Under the pieces are notes generated by a model that saw only the letters and a program-made list of their open reading frames with translations, ran no database searches and was not told where the DNA came from. 7,742 nt of DNA, taken from contig JAOZSN010000137.1 in assembly GCA_029939635.1 (NCBI GenBank), forward strand, positions 1-7,742. Reading direction: 5' to 3'. Origin of the DNA: Deltaproteobacteria bacterium (GTDB lineage Bacteria; Desulfobacterota; Desulfobulbia; Desulfobulbales; SURF-16). Positions 1-5,877 of the stretch are shown here, in pieces. Each line of letters starts with the position of its first letter. Within the stretch, counting starts at the first letter, position 1. Made by a program: the position numbers and the translations under genes.

Positions 1-117
1 GAATTCCTGTTTCATTGTGAAATAAAAGAATAAACAGGAGCCGTGTACGAGGCTCTTACGCACGGTGCTGTGAGAGGGATGAGGTGAGCTTTATAAACTC
101 ACCTCATCCTACTCGAT
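1..117 (+). mobile_element. 3' end of a group II intron (domains V and VI), probably a remnant
   Basis: Positions 38-68 resemble domain V of a bacterial group II intron. They begin GAGCCGTG, carry the AGC triad, and close with CGCACGG, including the usual 2-base CG bulge. Positions 69-117 fit domain VI: a perfect 12-bp stem (77-88 with 98-109), a 9-base loop, then a short GAG/CTC helix (72-74 with 112-114) flanking an unpaired A at 111. That A is the seventh base from a TCGAT end at 117, which fits a branch-point A and a 3' splice site there. Domain V is 31 rather than 34 bases: the apical loop looks shortened, and the basal helix has an A/G mismatch (39 with 67). Splicing may therefore be impaired. 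Bases 1-33 are open in frame 1 and end in TAA, so they could be the tail of an intron-encoded reverse transcriptase, but ten residues cannot be identified. The rest of the intron lies outside the window. The intron class was not determined. Confidence 0.72.
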
Positions 118-146
118 TTTTACATATCACATTCTACCTTTATGCT

Positions 147-1100
147 ATGGACGATTCCCTTCCTTCCTCTGAATTCTGTTTGACTATCGCAGACTGCTAT
201 GCTGGTATCCGCCTGGATAAATTTCTTGCCAGCCAGCAGGAGTTAGCTCACCTGTCTCGTTCCCGTCTGCAAGGGCTCAATTTAGGCGGTCAGATTAAGG
301 TTGATGGGGAAAATCGTAAAACAGGGTATCGACTCAAAGCAGGAGAAACCGTGACGATTGTCGTTCCTCCACCTACGGAGGTTTCTCTTACCCCTATACA
401 TGTTGATTTTGGTGTTCTTTTTGAAGATGCTGATATTATTGTTATTAACAAGCCAGCAGGTCTGGTGGTTCATCCTGCCCCTGGTCATGCTGACAAAACC
501 CTTGTTCACGGCTTGCTTTATCACTGTGGTGATCTCTCCGGTATTGGCGGGGAGATCCGTCCCGGTATTGTCCATCGTCTTGACAAGGATACCTCTGGTG
601 TTCTTGTGGTTGCAAAAAATGATCAAGCTCATCAACACCTGGCTCGTCAATTTCAGCAGCGAACTGTTAAAAAGATGTATCATGCCATTGTTGCGGGTCA
701 TCCAGCAAAAGATGAAGATGTCATCCAGACCCTGTTGGGCCGGCATCCTGTTCAACGAAAAAAAATGGCTGTTCTGAAACAAGATGGCAGAACTGCTGTG
801 ACGCGCTATCGTGTGCTGAGTAGGTCTCAATCTCTTTCTTTTCTAGAAGTTATTATTGAAACTGGTCGTACTCACCAGATTAGAGTGCATTTCGCCTTTG
901 TGGGATGCCCAGTGCTGGCTGATCCCATTTATGGTGGCAAAAAAACTTCCGTTGTTCCTGCTCCTCGTCTCTGTTTGCATGCCTCGAGACTGCAAATTAT
1001 GCATCCTGTCAGTAATGAAGAAATGGTCTTTCACGCTCCTCTTGCTGACGATATTGCTAATGTACTCACTGAGCATGATTTTAGCTCGGAGATACCATGA
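147..1100 (+). CDS. rluD: RluD-family 23S rRNA pseudouridine synthase
   Basis: This enzyme converts specific uridines of 23S rRNA to pseudouridine during large-subunit maturation. From the ATG at 147 it has 317 residues, close to the 326 of E. coli RluD. Residues about 21-71 form an S4-type RNA-binding domain. The catalytic domain follows with INKPAGLVVHP (100-110), the signature HRLDKDTSG (143-151) with catalytic Asp146, and GRTHQIRVHF (240-249). The frame stays open upstream to a GTG at 84, but that codon lies inside the intron domain VI stem and adds 21 residues unlike the family, so 147 is preferred. No convincing Shine-Dalgarno sequence precedes 147, which is odd and may reflect the intron end only 29 bases upstream. 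The stop overlaps the coaE start by four bases (ATGA), so the two genes are probably co-translated. The family is certain; RluD rather than RluC or another paralogue is likely but not proven. Confidence 0.9.
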   Translation: MDDSLPSSEFCLTIADCYAGIRLDKFLASQQELAHLSRSRLQGLNLGGQIKVDGENRKTGYRLKAGETVTIVVPPPTEVSLTPIHVDFGVLFEDADIIVINKPAGLVVHPAPGHADKTLVHGLLYHCGDLSGIGGEIRPGIVHRLDKDTSGVLVVAKNDQAHQHLARQFQQRTVKKMYHAIVAGHPAKDEDVIQTLLGRHPVQRKKMAVLKQDGRTAVTRYRVLSRSQSLSFLEVIIETGRTHQIRVHFAFVGCPVLADPIYGGKKTSVVPAPRLCLHASRLQIMHPVSNEEMVFHAPLADDIANVLTEHDFSSEIP

Positions 1101-1684
1101 ATCTTGTGGGGGTGACAGGGGTCATTGGTTCTGGCAAGTCTCGGGTTGCCAGAACATTATCACTACTAACAGGTTGGCCTGGCGTCAGCTGTGATAATGC
1201 TGCTGCTGCAATCATGGCAGAGGGTAGATCTGGATGGCGTGCTTTACGTGGCCTTGATCCTTCCTTTCTAGCTTTAGGTGGTGAGATTGATAGAGCTGCC
1301 TTGCGCCAAGCAATCTTCGCTGATCCTGCTTTACGCACTAAGCTAGATGCCTTGCTTCACCCCCTTGTTCTGCTGGAGATAGAAAAGCAACTTGAAGCTT
1401 TCTCTCCCCAGCCCAGTCATGCTCTGGTTGAGGTGCCGCTGCTGTTTGAGGCTGGATGGCAGGATATGTTCTCTGTCATTATTTGTGTCTATGCCCAACC
1501 AAAGACGTGTCGTCAGCGCCTTGTTAATCGGGACGGGGTGTCGTTACAGCAAGCCCAACAGTCGTTGACAGCTCAAATGGCAATAAGCGTTAAAGCGGAA
1601 CTGTCCGATCATGTTGTTGATAATAGTGGTAGTTGGGGTGCTACGTATATCCAGTTGATTCATTTGTCCACGATTTTGGCTTAA
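1097..1684 (+). CDS. coaE: dephospho-CoA kinase
   Basis: CoaE phosphorylates the 3'-hydroxyl of dephospho-CoA with ATP, the last step of cytoplasmic coenzyme A synthesis. The protein has 195 residues (E. coli 206). The P-loop GVIGSGKS is at residues 8-15, Asp33 sits in the SCDN segment where the family has its conserved aspartate, HPLV and VEVPLLFEAGW follow, and the C-terminal VVDNSG matches the family VIDNNG motif. The start is well supported: a GGAG at 1088-1091 lies 5 bases before the ATG, and the ATG overlaps the rluD stop, which implies coupling. The segment after the VVDNSG motif is short compared with E. coli, but nothing essential appears to be missing. No hairpin terminator is visible after the stop, so transcripts may run on into the rho leader. 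Confidence 0.93.
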   Translation: MNLVGVTGVIGSGKSRVARTLSLLTGWPGVSCDNAAAAIMAEGRSGWRALRGLDPSFLALGGEIDRAALRQAIFADPALRTKLDALLHPLVLLEIEKQLEAFSPQPSHALVEVPLLFEAGWQDMFSVIICVYAQPKTCRQRLVNRDGVSLQQAQQSLTAQMAISVKAELSDHVVDNSGSWGATYIQLIHLSTILA

Positions 1685-2029
1685 AAATGTACTGTTTTGC
1701 TTTTCATGGCTTCTGATTCGTGCTAACTTTATCAAACTATTAAATTAATCTTGACAGTGGGGCGGTTGGCAAGCTATATAATTTTTAGATTTAGTAGATT
1801 TTATAGTGTACATATCATTAATAATTGCTGTATGTATACTTATTCATAATGACAGCCGTACCAGGCACCTTTTCTCTAGATTTTCTTAAGCGAGCCAATC
1901 AGTTACGTCCCCAAACTTATATTTTCTTTTTTTTTGCCATTGTTGGCAGATAACACTATCACATCTAACTACCATATCCCCTGAATATTCTTCTCGGGTT
2001 ACCTTGATTACGGGAGTGAATCTACTTTT
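1685..2029 (+). other. intergenic region: rho promoter and long untranslated leader
   Basis: This 345-base, AT-rich gap holds the promoter at 1751-1782 and then about 240 bases of probable rho leader. It contains a T9 run at 1927-1935 without a GC-rich stem before it, so I do not call it a terminator. A short frame at 1849-1953 (34 codons, ATG start, no clear ribosome binding site) is comparable in size and place to the rho leader peptide of E. coli, but its sequence is not recognisable. A GGGAG at 2012-2016 is the best ribosome-binding candidate for rho. No RNA gene or mobile element was seen. Confidence 0.5.
1751..1782 (+). promoter_or_regulatory. sigma-70 type promoter upstream of rho
   Basis: A perfect -35 hexamer TTGACA is at 1751-1756. 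Two overlapping -10 choices exist: TATATA at 1775-1780 with an 18-base spacer, or the exact TATAAT at 1777-1782 with a 20-base spacer. The start of transcription would be near 1786-1790, giving rho a leader of about 240 bases. Long leaders are known for rho in E. coli, where Rho limits its own synthesis by early termination. Similar control here is inference. Confidence 0.6.
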
Positions 2030-3286
2030 ATGCATATCTCTGAGCTTAAACTCAAAAAAATCCATGAGTTGACAAAACTTGCTAAGGATATGGGAATTGA
2101 TGGCGTAAGTGGCATGCGCAAGCAGGAAATTATTTTTGCTATTATTCAGGCCCAGACCAGGAAAAATAATAAACATGTCTCTGTACGGGCTAATGGTGTT
2201 TTAGAGATTCTGCCTGATGGGTTTGGTTTTCTGCGTGCCCCTGATTTTAATTATCTACCCGGGCCGGATGATATTTATGTCTCTCCTTCCCAGATACGAA
2301 AACTTTCCTTACGGACCGGCGACACAATTGAAGGCCAGATTCGCCCCCCTAAGGATGGTGAACGCTATTTTGCCTTGCTGAAGGTCGATTCCATCAATTT
2401 TGAGCCGCCAGCACAATCTCGGAAGAAAACACTTTTCACCAATCTGACCCCTCTTCACCCCAATGAGCAGATCAAGCTTGAGTATGAGTCGGATAATTAT
2501 GGTATGCGTCTCCTTGATCTTATGGCTCCCATTGGTAAGGGGCAGCGTGGTCTGATTGTCGCACCGCCACGAACAGGTAAGACTGTCCTGATTAAGGATA
2601 TCGCCAACTCCATCACTAAGAATCATAAAGAAGTTAAGCTCATTGTCCTGCTCATTGATGAGCGGCCTGAAGAGGTGACGGACATGGCTCGCAGTGTTGA
2701 TGCAGAGGTGGTCAGCTCAACCTTTGATGAGCAACCTCAGCGTCATATTCAGGTGGCAGAAATGGTCATTGAAAAAGCGCGGCGCTTGGTGGAGCATAAG
2801 TTTGATGTGGTCATTTTACTCGATAGTCTGACCCGTTTGGCTAGAGCCTATAATACCGTGGTGCCTCCTAGTGGCAAAATTCTTTCCGGTGGTGTTGATT
2901 CCAATGCTCTTCATCGTCCTAAACGGTTTTTCGGGGCAGCCCGAAATATTGAAGAGGGTGGAAGTCTGACCATTATTGCCTCTGCTCTTATTGAGACAGG
3001 CTCTCGGATGGATGAGGTTATTTTTGAGGAATTCAAGGGCACTGGTAATATGGAAATCGTTCTTGATCGTAAAATGGCCAATAAGCGTATTTATCCAGCC
3101 CTTGATCTGAATCGTTCTGGTACTAGAAAAGAAGATCTTCTCCTTGATCCAGCCAAGCTTAACCGAACTTGGATTCTGCGTAAGCTTCTCTCCTCTATGC
3201 ATCCGGCTGATGCCATGGAATTTCTCCTTTCTAAGATGAAGGGAACCAAGGATAATGATGAGTTTTTTGATTCCATGAATGGGTGA
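2030..3286 (+). CDS. rho: transcription termination factor Rho
   Basis: Rho is a hexameric RNA-dependent ATPase and helicase that releases transcripts at Rho-dependent terminators. The 418 residues match the usual length (E. coli 419) and align along the whole chain. Residues 1-45 form the N-terminal helical Rho_N segment. The RNA-binding cold-shock-like domain follows, with DGFGFLR (63-69) and DDIYVSPSQIR (80-90). The ATPase core has Walker A APPRTGKT (178-185), LLIDERPEEVTDM (207-219), Walker B VVILLDS (260-266), the Q-loop region around VPPSGKILSGGVD (278-290), and the R-loop neighbourhood ETGSRMDEVIFEEF (322-335). The GGGAG at 2012-2016 is 13 bases from the ATG, a rather long spacing, yet no better in-frame start exists and the first residues align with family members. 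There is no sign of insertion or damage. It appears to be transcribed from its own promoter at about 1751. Confidence 0.98.
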   Translation: MHISELKLKKIHELTKLAKDMGIDGVSGMRKQEIIFAIIQAQTRKNNKHVSVRANGVLEILPDGFGFLRAPDFNYLPGPDDIYVSPSQIRKLSLRTGDTIEGQIRPPKDGERYFALLKVDSINFEPPAQSRKKTLFTNLTPLHPNEQIKLEYESDNYGMRLLDLMAPIGKGQRGLIVAPPRTGKTVLIKDIANSITKNHKEVKLIVLLIDERPEEVTDMARSVDAEVVSSTFDEQPQRHIQVAEMVIEKARRLVEHKFDVVILLDSLTRLARAYNTVVPPSGKILSGGVDSNALHRPKRFFGAARNIEEGGSLTIIASALIETGSRMDEVIFEEFKGTGNMEIVLDRKMANKRIYPALDLNRSGTRKEDLLLDPAKLNRTWILRKLLSSMHPADAMEFLLSKMKGTKDNDEFFDSMNG

Positions 3287-3368
3287 TTTATTATAAATTG
3301 CGAAGATTTTTTATCTCAATTGCAAATTTAGGATACTTTGTGGCCTTATCTGAATAATTATTGATCCC

Positions 3369-3396
3369 TTGCATTTATCTGTTTTACGGGTATAAT
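3369..3396 (+). promoter_or_regulatory. candidate promoter for rpmE
   Basis: An exact TATAAT lies at 3391-3396. A poor -35 (TTGCAT, 3369-3374) sits 16 bases upstream. Transcription would start near 3403, just before the structured segment at 3409-3458, leaving a leader of about 160 bases before rpmE. Support is the -10 match and its place in an intergenic gap. The -35 is weak, so the call is moderate. Confidence 0.45.
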
Positions 3397-3408
3397 GGCC
3401 TGCCTTTA

Positions 3409-3458
3409 AAGGTGTTAGTATATGTCAATCTAACGTGACATGACTGCCGCCTTTTTTT
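3409..3458 (+). terminator. stem-loop with T run between rho and rpmE (rho terminator or rpmE attenuator)
   Basis: An outer stem AAGGTG (3409-3414) with CGCCTT (3448-3453) encloses an inner 7-bp stem TATGTCA (3421-3427) with TGACATG (3436-3442, one G-T pair). A run of seven T (3452-3458) overlaps the end of the outer stem. This could end the rho transcript. If the promoter at 3369-3396 is real, it instead sits at the very start of the rpmE leader and could work as an attenuator. The stem is interrupted and not very GC-rich, so its strength is uncertain. Confidence 0.45.
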
Positions 3459-3481
3459 ATTTTGACCGTTTTGATATGTAT

Positions 3482-3544
3482 CTTCACTGCTAAAGGTGAA
3501 GTATATATGCATGAATAATTTACATCAGCACTCTGATTGCTGAT
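3482..3544 (+). promoter_or_regulatory. two hairpins in the rpmE 5' leader
   Basis: The first is CTTCAC (3482-3487) with GTGAAG (3496-3501) and an 8-base loop. The second is ATCAGCA (3524-3530) with TGCTGAT (3538-3544), seven perfect pairs and a 7-base loop, ending 11 bases before the GGAG of rpmE. Structured leaders that bind L31 or otherwise control rpmE are known as families in several bacterial groups. I cannot match this one to a named family, so a regulatory role is inferred from its place and pairing. Confidence 0.4.
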
Positions 3545-3565
3545 ATCTAACGTATGGAGATTGTT

Positions 3566-3775
3566 ATGAAAGCTGATATTCATCCCGATTATAATATCAT
3601 TAAGGCCAGATGTGCTTGTGGAAATGAAGTAGAGATCGGTTCTGTGAATAGTGAAATGTCAGTGGAGATCTGCTCTGCCTGTCATCCCTTTTTTACTGGC
3701 AAGCAAAAGCTTGTTGATACTGCTGGTCGTGTAGAGAAGTTCCTTAAGAAATATGGCAGGACTCTGGACAAGTAA
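3566..3775 (+). CDS. rpmE: 50S ribosomal protein L31, zinc-binding type
   Basis: L31 is a small large-subunit protein that helps bridge the 50S and 30S subunits. From the ATG at 3566 it has 69 residues (E. coli 70) and begins MKADIHPDY, as the family does (MKxDIHPxY). The zinc ligands are intact: Cys16 and Cys18 in CACGN, Cys36 and Cys39 in CSACHPFFTGKQ. This is therefore the zinc-containing form rather than the cysteine-free paralogue made under zinc limitation. An in-frame ATG at 3554 overlaps the GGAG (3556-3559) that serves the 3566 start at a 6-base spacing, so the downstream ATG is chosen. The gene stands alone between a structured leader and an intrinsic terminator. Confidence 0.96.
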   Translation: MKADIHPDYNIIKARCACGNEVEIGSVNSEMSVEICSACHPFFTGKQKLVDTAGRVEKFLKKYGRTLDK

Positions 3776-3834
3776 ATTTCTTATCTCTGTTCTTCTCTTC
3801 TTTAAGAGCAAAACAGGCATTACCATAAGAAAAC

Positions 3835-3881
3835 AAAAGCACGAAAGAACAGAAACTATGTTCCTTCGTGCTTTTCATCTT
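3835..3881 (+). terminator. intrinsic terminator after rpmE
   Basis: A long stem pairs 3835-3851 with 3859-3875: 17 positions with one A-C mismatch (at 3846) and a 7-base loop GAAACTA. The 3' arm runs into TTTT and then CATCTTTTT. It lies 60 bases after the rpmE stop. The opposite strand also has a T-rich tract after the stem, so it may work in both directions, although no gene on the - strand needs it here. Confidence 0.85.
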
Positions 3882-3937
3882 TTTGGTAAAATTGTTATTG
3901 CCTCATCTTCTCACTAATCCGCACACCTGTTAATGTC

Positions 3938-5011
3938 ATGGATATTTTTAAGCGTTTTGAGCATTTGGATGAAAAACTTCTCGAGTTAGAGGGTAAATTA
4001 TCTGATCCTGCCATCCTGGCTGACCAAAAACAGTATGCAGATGTGGCTCGCGAACATTCACATGCCACTAAGATATATACCCTTTACCAAGAGTATGTAT
4101 CCATTCCTCCCCAGATATCCGAAAACAAAGATATCCTCCAAAATGATGATGATGAAGAGATGCAGGAATTGGCTCATCTTGAAATTGATGAGCTAAAAGA
4201 ACGCTCTGAAGAACTGCAACATGAGTTGCGTTTACTGCTTTTACCCACTGACCCCAATGATGCAAAAAATACTCTTTTAGAGATTAGAGCTGGGACCGGT
4301 GGTGACGAGGCTGCCCTTTTTGTCAGTGATCTTTTTCGTATGTATCAACGCTTTGCTGAGTCGCAGGGCTGGAAGGTCGAAATTCTTTCTTCGAATCCCA
4401 TTGGCATTGGTGGCTTTAAAGAGATTGTCGGTTTAGTCAGTGGCAAACAGGTGTACTCTAAGCTCAAATATGAATCTGGTGTCCATCGGGTTCAACGTGT
4501 TCCTGAAACAGAGACTCAAGGTCGTGTCCATACTTCTGCGGTTACTGTTGCTGTGCTCCCTGAGGCTGAAGAGGTTGAGTTAGATATTGATCCTACAGAA
4601 TTGCGTTTTGATGTCTTTCGGGCCTCTGGTCCTGGAGGTCAGAGTGTTAACACCACTGATTCTGCAGTTCGTATTACTCATCTTCCCACCGGTTTGGTGG
4701 TTAGTTGTCAGGATGAAAAGTCTCAGCACAAGAATAAGGCTAAAGGATTACAGGTACTGCGCGCCAGGTTGCTTGATAAAATGCAACAGGAGCAGCATGA
4801 TCTTATTTCTGCTGAGCGCAAGAGTCAGATTGGCACAGGTGATCGAAGCGAACGAATTCGTACCTATAATTTTCCGCAAGGGCGGTTAACTGACCATCGT
4901 ATTAATCTTACTCTTTACAAGCTTGATGACATTATGGCAGGAAAGATTGATGATGTTGTTGATCCGCTCATTGCTCATTATCAAGCGGAACTACTGAAAA
5001 CCCTTCAATAA
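3938..5011 (+). CDS. prfA: peptide chain release factor 1 (RF1)
   Basis: RF1 recognises UAA and UAG stop codons in the ribosomal A site and triggers peptide release. The 357 residues match the family length (E. coli 360). The N-terminal helical domain spans about 1-105. RAGTGGDEAALF (117-128) follows, then the stop-codon recognition tripeptide P-x-T as PET (189-191) in RVPETETQGRVHTSA, which marks RF1 rather than RF2 (SPF). The catalytic GGQ is at 233-235 in SGPGGQSVNTTDS, and SQHKNKAK is present downstream. The start at 3938 aligns with other RF1 proteins, but no Shine-Dalgarno sequence is visible before it and no good promoter lies between the terminator ending near 3881 and the ATG. The gene is two bases upstream of prmC, whose product methylates the GGQ glutamine (Gln235). 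Confidence 0.97.
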   Translation: MDIFKRFEHLDEKLLELEGKLSDPAILADQKQYADVAREHSHATKIYTLYQEYVSIPPQISENKDILQNDDDEEMQELAHLEIDELKERSEELQHELRLLLLPTDPNDAKNTLLEIRAGTGGDEAALFVSDLFRMYQRFAESQGWKVEILSSNPIGIGGFKEIVGLVSGKQVYSKLKYESGVHRVQRVPETETQGRVHTSAVTVAVLPEAEEVELDIDPTELRFDVFRASGPGGQSVNTTDSAVRITHLPTGLVVSCQDEKSQHKNKAKGLQVLRARLLDKMQQEQHDLISAERKSQIGTGDRSERIRTYNFPQGRLTDHRINLTLYKLDDIMAGKIDDVVDPLIAHYQAELLKTLQ

Positions 5012-5013
5012 TC

Positions 5014-5877
5014 ATGATCCTGCAAGATCTGTATCGCCAGGGTCTCAAGGTGTTACAGCAGCACGGCGTGCCAGATGCTGACCTGGATTGTGCCTTTTTG
5101 TTAAGTCATCTCCTTGATGTCCCCAAGAACCAGCTCTTTCTCTGTGAGCGTTCCCTTACTGCCAGTCAACAAGAAATCTTCGCGCAATGTATACAGCGTC
5201 GCTCCACCTTTGAGCCCTTGGCCTATATAGTTGGTGCGCAGGAATTTTGGTCCCTGCCTTTTATTGTTACACCTGCTGTCCTTATTCCTCGGCCAGAGAC
5301 AGAAATTTTGGTAGAGGAGGTACTTGCTGTAATTCCTGAGGTAGCAGAGTTTCAAGGCCGCATCCTTGATATGGGAACCGGCAGCGGAATTTTACCCATC
5401 ACCCTGGCCTTAGAGTTGCCACAAGGCCGATTTACAGCCCTGGATCTTTCCTGGGAAGCGTTGCAGGTGGCCAAGCAAAATTGTCGACGCCATGACCTTA
5501 CCAGTCGTATCTGTCTGCTGCAATCGTCTTGGTATTCCAGTCTGGCAAAAAATACCCTTTTTGATATTATTGTCTGCAACCCTCCCTATGTTGATCCAAC
5601 AACATTTAATGCGTTGCAGGATGATGTGGTGGAGTATGAACCCCACCTGGCCCTTGATGGTGGTGAGCAGGGGCGGGCGGTGATAACGAGTTTTTGCCCT
5701 GATGTTTCCAGCTACCTTGTGCCTGGTGGCTGGTTTTTTATGGAGATTGGCTATGACCAGCAGGAGTATGTGACATCCTTGCTGGCAGCTGATCCATTAT
5801 TTACTCAAATTTTAGTTCGTAATGATTACGCTGGTCTGCCCAGGATTATTTCAGCCAGGCGGTCTGTGGAGATATAA
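5014..5877 (+). CDS. prmC: release factor glutamine N5-methyltransferase
   Basis: PrmC (HemK) transfers a methyl group from S-adenosylmethionine to the glutamine of the GGQ motif of release factors. The protein has 287 residues, close to the usual 277-290. The N-terminal helical domain that docks on the release factor covers about 1-80. It is followed by IPRPETE (91-97), the SAM-binding LDMGTGSGILPI (118-129), the acidic ALDLS (142-146) and the catalytic NPPY (189-192) in the IVCNPPYVD segment. All hallmarks are intact. The ATG is two bases after the prfA stop and lacks its own strong ribosome binding site, so translational coupling to prfA is likely. The pairing of enzyme and substrate genes is common in bacteria. 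Confidence 0.96.
   Translation: MILQDLYRQGLKVLQQHGVPDADLDCAFLLSHLLDVPKNQLFLCERSLTASQQEIFAQCIQRRSTFEPLAYIVGAQEFWSLPFIVTPAVLIPRPETEILVEEVLAVIPEVAEFQGRILDMGTGSGILPITLALELPQGRFTALDLSWEALQVAKQNCRRHDLTSRICLLQSSWYSSLAKNTLFDIIVCNPPYVDPTTFNALQDDVVEYEPHLALDGGEQGRAVITSFCPDVSSYLVPGGWFFMEIGYDQQEYVTSLLAADPLFTQILVRNDYAGLPRIISARRSVEI

Noticed and set aside
84..146. GTG start at 84 for a longer, 338-residue rluD product
   Set aside because: The codon lies inside the 12-bp domain VI stem of the intron, and the added residues do not resemble the family N-terminus. The ATG at 147 gives the usual length.
282..830. 182-codon frame on the - strand
   Set aside because: It lies wholly inside rluD on the opposite strand, and its translation resembles no family; it is a shadow of the real gene.
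1927..1935. T9 run as a terminator in the rho leader
   Set aside because: No stable GC-containing stem precedes it.
1849..1953. 34-codon frame in the rho leader as a real gene
   Set aside because: It has no ribosome binding site and no recognisable sequence; kept only as a possible leader peptide in the findings.
2816..3202. 128-codon frame on the - strand inside rho
   Set aside because: Rho is complete and highly conserved over this stretch, so the antisense frame is incidental.
3554..3565. ATG at 3554 as the rpmE start
   Set aside because: It overlaps the GGAG that serves the ATG at 3566, and the L31 family begins at the latter (MKADIHP).
3892..3918. TTGTTA and ACTAAT as a prfA promoter
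   Set aside because: The spacer is only 15 bases and both hexamers are weak matches.
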